Assembly (NCBI GenBank): GCA_034658975.1
Contig: JAYEGJ010000038.1
Coordinates: forward strand, 1-13,993
Direction of reading: 5' to 3'
Source of the DNA: SZUA-217 sp034658975
Lineage (GTDB): Bacteria > Actinomycetota > Acidimicrobiia > Spongiisociales > ZC4RG35
Length of the DNA stretch: 13,993 nucleotides
Part shown: positions 6,147 to 12,792 of the stretch, piece after piece
Layout: the number at the start of each line of letters is the position of its first letter
Numbering within the stretch: the stretch's first letter is position 1
Position numbers and translations under genes: made by a program
The notes under the pieces: generated by a model
The model's database searches: none
The model's input: only the letters and a program-made list of their open reading frames with translations
What the model was told of the DNA's origin: nothing

Positions 6147-7106
6147 ATGAGCCGAACGATCGACACGCTGCTCCTGCTGGCACTCCCGGCCTCGGGCAAG
6201 TCTGAGCTACGTCGCTACCTCGGTCATCTCGACCCCGATGTCGCCGAGCGGGATCTCCATCTGGGCCCAGTCGTCCAACTCGACGACTACCCGTACGTGC
6301 ACATGATGCGCCGCATTTCCGAGGAGCTGGCCTCCGCCGGCGAGCCCGCGCCCTTCTTCGAAGCTTCTGATCGGCCATTCTCCGAGTCGCGGGACTGGGG
6401 AACGCTCATCCATCTCCTCAACGAGGACTATTCGGCGCTCGGGTCCAATCTGCCGGTGCCGGAGTCGGCTGCGTTTTGGCTCTTCGAACGACTCGACCGA
6501 GCGCGAGGGAAGGTCGGTATCACGCCTACGCTCAGGGATCTCTCCTCCGCTGCTCGGGAGCGACAAGCCGAGATCCTCGAGGATGAATCGACTGCCTTGT
6601 GGACGGGGGTCTCAGAGGCTGCCTCGTCCTGGCAGGAGGGCTCGACAGTCGTCATCGAGTTCGCTCGTGGCGGACCAAGGAGCGCCGAGATGCCGCTGTC
6701 GCCTCCTCACGGCTACGCCTACTCGCTGGCGAAGCTCTCTGACGACATCAAAAGGCGGGCGTCGATCCTGTACGTCTGGGTCACTCCCGAAGAAAGCCGC
6801 CGTAGGAACGTCGAACGAGCGCGACCCGGCCGCAACGGCGACGCCTCGATCCTGTTCCACGGTGTCCCCGAGTCGGTCATGCACGAGGAATACGGTTTGG
6901 ACGATTTCAGTTGGCTTGTCGACAGAGGCGATGGCAGGTCGATCACGATCGGCAACGATGGGAAGGAATGGGAGATCCCAGCAGCGGTCTTCGACAACCG
7001 CCCCGATCGAACCACGTTTCTCAGGTCCGAGCCGGGTGAGTGGCCCGAAGACGAGGTCGCAACCCTCCACGCCACCCTCGTCGAGACCTTCGATCAACTG
7101 GCCTGA
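6147..7106 (+). CDS. Unassigned P-loop NTPase/kinase-like protein
   Basis: A 319-aa soluble protein I cannot name. The N-terminus is a hydrophobic strand followed by a P-loop, LLLLALPASGKSE (residues 8-20), with G17-K18-S19. The first Gly of the usual GxxxxGK[ST] is Ala12. VVQLDDYPYVH (42-52) may be a substrate or metal site after the first strand-helix unit. TVVIEFARGG (167-176) looks like a Walker B-type strand ending in E171. The run around 207-227 (ILYVWVTPEESRRRNVERA) resembles the Arg-rich lid of small-molecule kinases. The fold is therefore probably of the adenylate-kinase or Zeta-toxin-like P-loop group, with phosphoryl transfer to an unknown substrate. No signal peptide or membrane helix is present. 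The gene stands alone and converges on the next gene with 13 nt between the two reading frames. Confidence 0.75.
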   Translation: MSRTIDTLLLLALPASGKSELRRYLGHLDPDVAERDLHLGPVVQLDDYPYVHMMRRISEELASAGEPAPFFEASDRPFSESRDWGTLIHLLNEDYSALGSNLPVPESAAFWLFERLDRARGKVGITPTLRDLSSAARERQAEILEDESTALWTGVSEAASSWQEGSTVVIEFARGGPRSAEMPLSPPHGYAYSLAKLSDDIKRRASILYVWVTPEESRRRNVERARPGRNGDASILFHGVPESVMHEEYGLDDFSWLVDRGDGRSITIGNDGKEWEIPAAVFDNRPDRTTFLRSEPGEWPEDEVATLHATLVETFDQLA

Positions 7107-7119
7107 CAAACCACTTGTC

Positions 7120-7710
7120 TCATGCGTTGACGGCCTGATCCGAGAGTTCGAAGTCGACGGATTCCTCGCCACGGAGCCAGCTCCCGATACCAAACAGGCC
7201 GGCGACGGCGACGACAAGACCGACAGTGAGACCCGTGCCCCATGCCAATGGGTAGTCGCCGTAGGAGTCGGGAGTCCCCACTTTCAGCGCGGTGAGGACG
7301 AGGTGGAGGGTCACTCCTATCAGCATGCCGGATCCGTAAGCGACGGACGCCGCTCGCGGTGCTCCGTCCGCTCGCCGGACCGCTACGACAACGAGCAGCA
7401 TCCCGATTCCCTGGATCATCATCCACCCCGGGATCGCCCAGGAAATGATGCTGACCACGACCCCGAGTCCCAGGAAGACGAGACCCACGGTTCCCAACAC
7501 GCCTGAGCCTCCGTGGCGTCGACGCAGCCCGAGCGTCGCCACAAAGGTCAGCACACCTGCGGCAACGACGATCGCCGACCACACCAAATAGAGCGTGGTG
7601 TTCCAATCGTCGGGGGCCTGCGTAACCCAGTACATGGCAAGAGCGGCAAGCCATAGGCCGGCTGCGGCTACTGCAAGGCTCCCTGCGGTCTTGGTGAATC
7701 TGGTCGGCAT
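7120..7710 (-). CDS. Six-helix integral membrane protein, putative ECF regulon member
   Basis: A 196-aa protein of unknown family with about six hydrophobic segments, near residues 10-28, 41-60, 72-93, 95-110, 122-142 and 155-176. It has short loops and a charged C-terminal tail (RGEESVDFELSDQ). There is no enzyme motif. The ATG at 7710 has GAGGAG 8 nt upstream, a strong Shine-Dalgarno. Its promoter carries TGTCACCC-N16-CGTCTGT, identical to that of the divergent sigma-factor operon. This is the main evidence for a link: it is probably activated by the neighbouring ECF sigma factor and acts in the membrane in the same response. It is not obviously related to the duplicated membrane domain of that operon. 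Confidence 0.8.
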   Translation of the reverse strand: MPTRFTKTAGSLAVAAAGLWLAALAMYWVTQAPDDWNTTLYLVWSAIVVAAGVLTFVATLGLRRRHGGSGVLGTVGLVFLGLGVVVSIISWAIPGWMMIQGIGMLLVVVAVRRADGAPRAASVAYGSGMLIGVTLHLVLTALKVGTPDSYGDYPLAWGTGLTVGLVVAVAGLFGIGSWLRGEESVDFELSDQAVNA

Positions 7711-7761
7711 GTCAATTGCTCCTCGTGTTTCTGGACCGTCTCTCTCTGGACCGTCATGGAT

Positions 7762-7792
7762 ACAGACGAGCGAACGTCGTGTTCGGGTGACA
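7762..7792 (-). promoter_or_regulatory. ECF-type promoter of the 196-aa membrane protein gene
   Basis: On the minus strand, -35-like TGTCACCC (7792-7785) is followed by 16 nt and -10-like CGTCTGT (7768-7762), leaving a 51-nt leader before ATG 7710. The elements and the spacing are the same as in the plus-strand copy at 7858-7888. The TGTC...CGTC layout fits promoter forms described for some ECF groups. Confidence 0.65.
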
Positions 7793-7857
7793 GCGCCGCG
7801 AATTCAGTCGAAGGGGAGACTCTGTCCGGCTTCGAGTGTGCGGTCGCGATTGGCCGG

Positions 7858-7888
7858 TGTCACCCAATTGCGTCTGGTGATCGTCTGT
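7858..7888 (+). promoter_or_regulatory. ECF-type promoter of the sigma-factor operon (autoregulation)
   Basis: TGTCACCC (7858-7865), a 16-nt spacer and CGTCTGT (7882-7888) precede the 132-aa membrane protein gene by 88 nt. The spacer sequence differs from the minus-strand copy while the two boxes are identical, as expected for a selected promoter rather than a simple repeat. It implies that the ECF sigma factor transcribes its own operon. Confidence 0.65.
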
Positions 7889-7976
7889 CTAGGTGAGTGC
7901 GGTGTCCTGAGCGGGCACAGGCGCTTCGGGCACCGTGATCGTGTGTCTGGCAGGATGAGGTCGAGAGAGGAGTGAC

Positions 7977-8375
7977 ATGGACTGGTGGATTCTCGAGTTG
8001 ATAACGGTCGGGGCGCTCCTCGTAGCACTCCTGATCTTGGGACCGCTCATCAAGAGGTTCGGTCGCAGCTATGCAGCAGACGTGTTTCGCGCCAATCCGA
8101 GAACGGGCAAGAGCTACATCGTTCTGATGGATGTGGCGTACTACCTCATCTTCACTGCGTTCATCCTCTTCACCACCCGCTTCGAGCCCGACACCGGATG
8201 GTCCGACACTGTGGGAGCCGAACAGCTCCGCGCCGAGACGGTGCGACTCGGGGGGATGCTATTGCTGATGGGGGTCCTGCACGGTGCGAATGTCTTGAGC
8301 CTCCCGATCGTCGGTCGCTTGCTCGGGTTGTCGCAACGCATGGAAGAAGACACAGATCGACAAGAGGTCGCATGA
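7977..8375 (+). CDS. Three-helix membrane protein, paralogue of the core of the sigma operon's third product
   Basis: A 132-aa protein with membrane segments at about 5-24, 49-66 and 89-115 and a charged C-terminus. Its sequence runs parallel to residues 74-188 of the 247-aa protein encoded after the sigma factor. Over residues 3-59 I counted 28 of 57 identities without gaps, including LGPxIxRFG, P.TG and LMDxAYYLIF. A V/LLHG motif and LPxVG follow. It has no N-terminal cytoplasmic domain. AGAGGAG lies 4 nt before the ATG at 7977. Its stop overlaps the start of the sigma gene (ATGA), so the two are translationally coupled. It is probably a membrane partner, and perhaps a decoy or co-sensor, of the putative anti-sigma factor. 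I do not recognise the family. Confidence 0.82.
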   Translation: MDWWILELITVGALLVALLILGPLIKRFGRSYAADVFRANPRTGKSYIVLMDVAYYLIFTAFILFTTRFEPDTGWSDTVGAEQLRAETVRLGGMLLLMGVLHGANVLSLPIVGRLLGLSQRMEEDTDRQEVA

Positions 8376-8977
8376 CCGTCGCGTCGTATCCCGGAGGTGT
8401 GAGAGGGGTCGCGGTCCGCTGGCTTCTCATGACGGTCGAGAAGGCGCAGACTGTTGCCGCAGCCATCGTCGGCGCCGGTGTCGATCGCGACACACTTGTT
8501 GCCCGGTTGTTTGAACAGGAAGGCGCCGCCCTGGTGCGATTGGCACGTCTCTTCACCGACGATCGCAATGCTGCGGAGGATCTAGTTCAAGAAGCGTTCA
8601 TACGTTTGCACAAGTCGGCTCACCGGATACGGAGTGCCGACAAGTCCGCCCCCTACCTACGGTCGGTCGTTATCAACCTGGCGCGTGACCACAACCGACG
8701 TGGTCTGATGTCGCTTCGACATCAAGAGGCAGTTCCCGCCGGGACGGCTCCGGAGGCGCCCGAAGACCGGCTCGTTCTCAATGAGGAGCAGATGCTTCTG
8801 CTCGATGACGTGCGGGCGCTGTCTCCACGACAGCGAGACTGCATCCTCCTCCGCTTCTATCTCGAGCTGTCGGAGCGGGAGATCGCCAGTGCGCTGGGCA
8901 TCTCACCCAACTCGGTGAAGACTCACTGCCGCCGGGGATTGGCATCGCTACGTGAAACTATGGGGGGTGAGCGATGA
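8372..8977 (+). CDS. ECF (extracytoplasmic function) RNA polymerase sigma factor
   Basis: A 201-aa sigma-70 family protein with only regions 2 and 4. Region 2 spans about 42-110 (FEQEGAALVRLARLF, DLVQEAFIRLH, YLRSVVINLARDHNRR). Region 4 spans about 139-196 (LSPRQRDCILLRFYLELSERE, then the helix-turn-helix IASALGISPNSVKTHCRRGL). There is no SnoaL or other C-terminal extension. ATG 8372 overlaps the stop of the gene before it (ATGA) and has AAGAGG 4-5 nt upstream, so I prefer it. An in-frame ATG at 8429 would give 182 aa with the region 2 start still intact but lacks a ribosome site. The stop in turn overlaps the start of the next gene. Both flanking products are related membrane proteins, which is unusual. 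Likely held inactive at the membrane by the downstream product. Confidence 0.92.
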   Translation: MTVASYPGGVRGVAVRWLLMTVEKAQTVAAAIVGAGVDRDTLVARLFEQEGAALVRLARLFTDDRNAAEDLVQEAFIRLHKSAHRIRSADKSAPYLRSVVINLARDHNRRGLMSLRHQEAVPAGTAPEAPEDRLVLNEEQMLLLDDVRALSPRQRDCILLRFYLELSEREIASALGISPNSVKTHCRRGLASLRETMGGER

Positions 8978-9717
8978 CAGTCGAAGAGCGGCTCACTGCT
9001 GCGTTCCGGGCGGCGGATCAGTACCAGCCGAGCCCCGATCTCTTCGCCAGGGTCACCCGATCGATCGAAGAGGACACGGCTCACCGACGCAGAGTCCGCC
9101 GCGTCGCCGGCACACTCGTCATCGCCCTCGGTTTCATTGCCGTCTACCTCTTGGTAGCGATAGACCGGGTCGATGGAGTGCTCCAGATGCCGTTCTGGAC
9201 ACTCGAGCTGCTGGCAACCGGGATCATGGTTGGGCTGGTGTTGGTGCTGGGCCCCGTCATCCGGCGTTTCGGCACCGCCTTCGAGAGCGACATCTTCCGG
9301 TCGAGCCCTGCCACCGGCCGCGCCTTCCTCACGCTGATGGACATCGCCTACTACCTGATCTTCGGCGCCTACACACTCATGACACTGCAGTACGCGCCCC
9401 CCACCAACATCATCGGTGTCGAAAGACTTGCACTGTCACTGGAATGGGGAACACAGAGAGTTGCCGGCCTGCTCATGCTTGTGGGGTTGTTACATGGCGT
9501 GACAATCGTTGTGCTCCCAGTAGTCGGTTTGGTGTTCTCAGCGAACATGCGTCGAGCTCGCCGCGCCCGCAGCGGTGACGCTGCCGCCCCAGCCAACCCT
9601 CGCAACGATCGAGTTGATCTATGGATCTCGATTGTCGTCTGGACCGTGGTCGGGCTTGGACTTCTTCTGCTGGTCGCGTTGATCGTCGTTCCTTCGATTG
9701 CCGGCCTCGCTGGCTGA
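8974..9717 (+). CDS. Putative membrane anti-sigma factor with duplicated membrane domain
   Basis: A 247-aa protein. Residues 1-43 are cytoplasmic and charged (LTAAFRAADQYQPSPDLFARV, then RSIEEDTAHRRRVRR), a pattern I have seen in products of genes next to ECF sigma factors. Five hydrophobic segments follow at about 44-62, 76-97, 119-138, 162-188 and 216-242. Residues 74-188 are paralogous to the whole 132-aa protein upstream of the sigma gene. There is no zinc-binding HxxxCxxC motif of ZAS anti-sigma factors. ATG 8974 overlaps the sigma stop (ATGA), with a G-rich site (GGGGGGTGAG) just upstream. The anti-sigma role is inferred from position, coupling and topology. A sensor or transporter role is possible. 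The gene is followed by a strong terminator at 9786-9818. Confidence 0.8.
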   Translation: MTVEERLTAAFRAADQYQPSPDLFARVTRSIEEDTAHRRRVRRVAGTLVIALGFIAVYLLVAIDRVDGVLQMPFWTLELLATGIMVGLVLVLGPVIRRFGTAFESDIFRSSPATGRAFLTLMDIAYYLIFGAYTLMTLQYAPPTNIIGVERLALSLEWGTQRVAGLLMLVGLLHGVTIVVLPVVGLVFSANMRRARRARSGDAAAPANPRNDRVDLWISIVVWTVVGLGLLLLVALIVVPSIAGLAG

Positions 9718-9785
9718 CGCTGTGGGCATCGCGGCTCGGTTACCCGCTTCAGCGAGGCGTTACCGGGCGCCTGATCCGGGCAAAG

Positions 9786-9818
9786 AAAAGAGAACCCACT
9801 CGAGGTGGGTTCTCTTTT
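9786..9818. terminator. Strong bidirectional intrinsic terminator
   Basis: AAAAGAGAACCCAC (9786-9799) pairs perfectly with GTGGGTTCTCTTTT (9805-9818), giving a 14-bp stem with a 5-nt loop. The A-run before it and the T-run after it give a U-tract on either strand. It serves the sigma operon ending at 9717 and the convergent protease gene ending at 9927. The rest of 9718-9926 shows no gene. A 9-bp inverted repeat (9704-9712 with 9750-9758) spans the sigma-operon stop codon. Confidence 0.9.
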
Positions 9819-9926
9819 CCTCTGTTCTTGGATGTGTTAGTGATTGCCGCAGTGGTTGGCTTTCCAAAGATCGTGGAGCGTCAGCTCACCCTGTGTGCCG
9901 CTCGCATGGACCCGGTCCGACATCTC

Positions 9927-11696
9927 CTATGCGCCAATCCCTAGCGCTCGGGCAAGAAAGGAACCCATCTGGTCCCGCGGCACGGCTTGCTGTGGGCAAT
10001 AGAGAAGTGGTGCTGAACTGCACCCCTTCGTTACGCCGCCCGTCAAGAGCGCACCTACATGAGACGCATACCAGGCGTCTTCGGTCACATCTTCGAACGT
10101 GCTACCCAACTGCGCATTCAGAGGGAGTCCGAACGCCCGCGCCACGAAGACAGCCATCTCAGCCCTCGAGACCGCACCGTCCGGTCGGTAGGTTCCGTCT
10201 GCGTATCCGGTTGTGATCCCGAGCTCGTACAGACGTTCAACGTAGGGCGCGTGCCAGGCCAGGTTGGATACATCCGCGAAGTACCCCTTGTAATCCCAGC
10301 CCTTGACCGACTCGTTCAGCGATCGAACAAGAAACGCCGCCATCGCCGCCCGCGAGACGAGAGTAGAGGGGCAGTAGCGGTCATTGGATGGCGGATCGCA
10401 GCCTTGGGTGACGCCCATCGCTGCAATAGCCTCGATGTTGGTCTCGTGCGGATTGCCGTCGTCGTCAACGAAACGTCCCAGGTATTGGCCGTCGGTGATT
10501 CGTAGATAGGTCCCGTTCTGATCCACCAAGACCGACAACTGCCAGGCACCCAATGTGGCTGCATCGCCGATCCCCAAGACGTGCGACGTATCCGTCGTCG
10601 AAGACGGGTTAGGAGTGGGAGCGATTCTGGTGCCGATGCCCCAACACGGATAACCGGCGGGCCATCCCGGCCAAGCTTCACACGCGGTCGCCCTGACGTC
10701 GACCAGATAGGCCTCAACGCCAGCCTTGGCGAGGTCAGCGTCCCAGGCCGTGAGATCCCGGAGTCCGAACGTGTAGGTGTACCCCTCGGCGAGAGGGATG
10801 GCCACCATCTCGTTGCCAGCACCACCTATTGGCCGCAGCCGGTACGTGTGCGTGCCGCCTTCGTATTGGGAGATTTCCCACGGTTCGATCCACCCTGAGG
10901 CATACCTGTTGTAGGCATGAGTTCCAATCGGCACCCCGATGAGTTCATAGCCGCTCATCACATCGACGATGTTGTCGTACTCATTCACGGAACCGTCGGG
11001 CAGGGTGACAGCTCCCCCATAGCTGTGAGCCCAGCCGAGGGCATGCCCGATCTCGTGGGCAACAACCGTGAGCCTTGGTTGGCTGAACGGAGGGACTACC
11101 GCGACCGACCCTGCCCCAAGCACAACCCGCCGGAGGTTGGCCGGGTACGTGTAGTCGCAGCCGCCGAACGGAGGAATACACACCAGACCTGGGGTTCCGT
11201 ATCCCCACCCATACCCACCGTCAGCCACGATGAGCACACCTTCAGGCCGTGATGACGATGCATCACTCACCGCCTGTTCACATCCCGTCAGGGTTGGCGG
11301 TACGACACTGCCAAGGTCCGACGAAATGAAGTCGCTCGACGAAACCGATCCACCAGCCTTGAACACCGGCCTGTAGGCGCCACCCGACAGCCAGACGAAG
11401 TACGACGAAAGCGAATCGTTGAGTTGGGCTGTCAGGCTTGTTGCATCGAGCGCCACAGACCAGCCAGGCACATCACAGACCCAAACCTCCCAAACGTCCT
11501 CATCCGTGCTGTAGACACCCATGCCCGATTCCCGGAACGGAACCAGGCCGTTCGGATCTTCTGCGTACGGGTCCGACGTCGCGGCTGCCGGCAAGGCGAA
11601 CGCCAGAACGACCACGGCAACTAGGAAGGTTGACAGAGCGCTCTTCCGCACAGCCAAGACATGCGCCGGAAGAACCTCAACCATCTTCAATGCCAT
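9927..11696 (-). CDS. Secreted metzincin-type zinc metalloprotease with C-terminal SLH repeats
   Basis: A 589-aa exported protein. The N-terminus has a signal peptide, with VRKS followed by the hydrophobic stretch LSTFLVAVVVLAFALP and probable cleavage after AAA near residue 39. The catalytic motif HEIGHALGWAH (214-224) supplies three zinc His and E215. M247 in DVMSGYE is a plausible Met-turn, and YASGWIEPWEI follows. This resembles M6/M11-type metzincins, though the exact family is unsure. From about 420, three S-layer-homology-like repeats follow (near 421-462, 472-523 and 534-586). Each carries an R-x-x-M-x-x-F helix, and two have GC...YCP insertions. They should anchor the enzyme to the cell wall. 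The start at 11696 has GAAGGG close upstream. A GTG at codon 16 would give a shorter, typical signal peptide. The gene faces the terminator at 9786-9818 and stands alone. Confidence 0.88.
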   Translation of the reverse strand: MALKMVEVLPAHVLAVRKSALSTFLVAVVVLAFALPAAATSDPYAEDPNGLVPFRESGMGVYSTDEDVWEVWVCDVPGWSVALDATSLTAQLNDSLSSYFVWLSGGAYRPVFKAGGSVSSSDFISSDLGSVVPPTLTGCEQAVSDASSSRPEGVLIVADGGYGWGYGTPGLVCIPPFGGCDYTYPANLRRVVLGAGSVAVVPPFSQPRLTVVAHEIGHALGWAHSYGGAVTLPDGSVNEYDNIVDVMSGYELIGVPIGTHAYNRYASGWIEPWEISQYEGGTHTYRLRPIGGAGNEMVAIPLAEGYTYTFGLRDLTAWDADLAKAGVEAYLVDVRATACEAWPGWPAGYPCWGIGTRIAPTPNPSSTTDTSHVLGIGDAATLGAWQLSVLVDQNGTYLRITDGQYLGRFVDDDGNPHETNIEAIAAMGVTQGCDPPSNDRYCPSTLVSRAAMAAFLVRSLNESVKGWDYKGYFADVSNLAWHAPYVERLYELGITTGYADGTYRPDGAVSRAEMAVFVARAFGLPLNAQLGSTFEDVTEDAWYASHVGALLTGGVTKGCSSAPLLYCPQQAVPRDQMGSFLARALGIGA

Positions 11697-11720
11697 TTCC
11701 CTTCAGGAATTCGGGGCAAA

Positions 11721-11748
11721 ACCCTAACAACTGGGCTAGCCGGCCCAA
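11721..11748 (-). promoter_or_regulatory. Candidate promoter of the metalloprotease gene
   Basis: On the minus strand, TTGGGC (11748-11743), a 16-nt spacer and TAGGGT (11726-11721) lie 24 nt before the ATG at 11696. Both boxes are weak matches to housekeeping -35/-10 elements. The inverted repeat TGGGC/GCCCA overlaps the -35 and could be an operator, but is short. Confidence 0.3.
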
Positions 11749-11844
11749 TCACATGTGCTGGCTGTACAAGATCGCAATCGATGTTGATGGCGAGTGCTGG
11801 TGGGCGGTATCTCCGGATAACGCTTGATGATGCTGCAAATGCGG

Positions 11845-11917
11845 CTCCGCGGGTAGGACTCGAACCTACAACCAATGGATTAACAGTCCACTGCTCTGCC
11901 AATTGAGCTACCGCGGA
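11845..11917 (-). tRNA. tRNA-Asn (anticodon GTT)
   Basis: The minus strand folds as a complete cloverleaf of 73 nt. The acceptor TCCGCGG pairs with CCGCGGA, with discriminator G. The D stem is GCTC/GAGC. The anticodon stem GTGGA/TCCAT (one G-U) carries loop CTGTTAA, so the anticodon is GTT. The T stem GTAGG/CCTAC carries loop TTCGAGT. The 3' CCA is not encoded (CCG follows) and must be added enzymatically. The gene is single, between the protease and fetB. Confidence 0.95.
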
Positions 11918-11938
11918 ATGGTGCCGGTTGGCGGTGAC

Positions 11939-11944
11939 AGGTTA
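11939..11944 (-). promoter_or_regulatory. Candidate -10 box of the tRNA-Asn gene
   Basis: TAACCT on the minus strand lies 21 nt before the tRNA 5' end, which leaves a short leader for RNase P to remove. No strong -35 is visible. Confidence 0.3.
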
Positions 11945-12006
11945 CCAACGACATTCGGGTACTCCGAGTCCGGTTGTCGGGCCCCAATGTGGCACGATCC
12001 GGTCAC

Positions 12007-12792
12007 ATGAGTGGAGACATCGGCTGGATCGAGGTGCTGGCATCCCTGGGCTTGGTGGTCGTCGCCGTCGCCATCTCCCGCTGGAAGCGGCTCAACACCG
12101 AAGGCTCGATCCTGTGGGCGTCTTTCCGGGCCGCCGTTCAGCTGGTCGCCGTCGGACTTCTCTTCGGGTTGATCTTCGAATCGGCGCAGGCCATGGGCTG
12201 GGCTTGGGTGTGGGTAGTGGGCATGACACTCCTGTCGGCTGAAGTGGTCGCGAGAAGGTCCAAATCGGTACCCCGTCTCCGCCTCTACGCCCTCGCCGCC
12301 CTCGTTTTTGCGGTCGGCGTGACCATTCTCATCCTGTTCGGCCTGAGGGTCTTCGACCTCGAGCCGGTCACGCTTGTCGTCATCGCCGGGATCACACTCG
12401 GGAACACTCTGCCCGCAACGGTGCAGGCGGCGGACACGGCCACCGCCGAGTTCGTCGACAACCGGGGACGCGTCGAAGCACTGTTGGCTCTCGGATTCGA
12501 CGCTGCGGGGGCCTCTCGGATGGCGACCCGATCAGCCGTCCGCACCGCCCTGTTGCCCCAGATCGAGCGGACCAAGGTGATCGGGCTCATCGCCCTTCCG
12601 GGAACGATGACCGGCATGCTCCTCGCCGGAGCCGAGCCTGTCAGCGCCGTGCTGGTCCAATTGGTGATCACCTACCTGGTGCTCGGATCGGTGGCCATGG
12701 CTTCTTCGTTGATCGTGACCGCCGTTGGCACGAGTGCGTTCACCAAGGACCTCCGGCTGGCCGATTGGGTGAGAGATACAACCGAGGGTTAG
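12007..12792 (+). CDS. fetB: FetB/UPF0014-family ABC transporter permease
   Basis: A 261-aa inner-membrane protein with about seven hydrophobic segments (near 7-23, 38-58, 64-81, 95-113, 120-138, 190-207, 213-241). The UPF0014/FetB signatures are clear: SFRAAVQLVAVGLLF near 39-53, GNTLPATVQ near 132-140, and LPGTMTGMLLAGAEP (197-211). Length matches the family. In E. coli FetB pairs with the ATPase FetA and is linked to iron export and peroxide resistance. No ATPase gene lies beside it here, since the neighbours are a tRNA and sigA, so the partner must be elsewhere or the role differs. ATG 12007 was preferred over a TTG at 11974 because it starts just before the first helix as in relatives. 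No Shine-Dalgarno is seen. Its stop overlaps that of sigA by 4 nt, tail to tail. Confidence 0.88.
   Translation: MSGDIGWIEVLASLGLVVVAVAISRWKRLNTEGSILWASFRAAVQLVAVGLLFGLIFESAQAMGWAWVWVVGMTLLSAEVVARRSKSVPRLRLYALAALVFAVGVTILILFGLRVFDLEPVTLVVIAGITLGNTLPATVQAADTATAEFVDNRGRVEALLALGFDAAGASRMATRSAVRTALLPQIERTKVIGLIALPGTMTGMLLAGAEPVSAVLVQLVITYLVLGSVAMASSLIVTAVGTSAFTKDLRLADWVRDTTEG

Noticed and set aside
7105..7119. Small inverted repeat GACAA/TTGTC between the convergent P-loop and membrane protein genes
   Set aside because: A 5-bp, AT-rich stem with no U-tract is too weak to call a terminator.
9704..9758. 9-bp inverted repeat GCCTCGCTG/CAGCGAGGC around the stop of the 247-aa gene
   Set aside because: The 37-nt loop makes a functional hairpin doubtful, and a far stronger terminator follows at 9786.
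11003..11010. Third copy of the 8-mer TGTCACCC (minus strand)
   Set aside because: It lies inside the metalloprotease coding sequence and has no CGTCTGT at the 16-nt spacing, so it is not a promoter of the ECF type.
10059..11252. Several plus-strand frames opposite the metalloprotease gene
   Set aside because: They mirror the coding strand of a gene with a clear signal peptide, catalytic motif and repeats, and have no motif of their own.
11932..11938. TGTCACC on the minus strand just upstream of the tRNA
   Set aside because: Only seven of the eight bases match and no CGTC box follows at the right distance before the tRNA.
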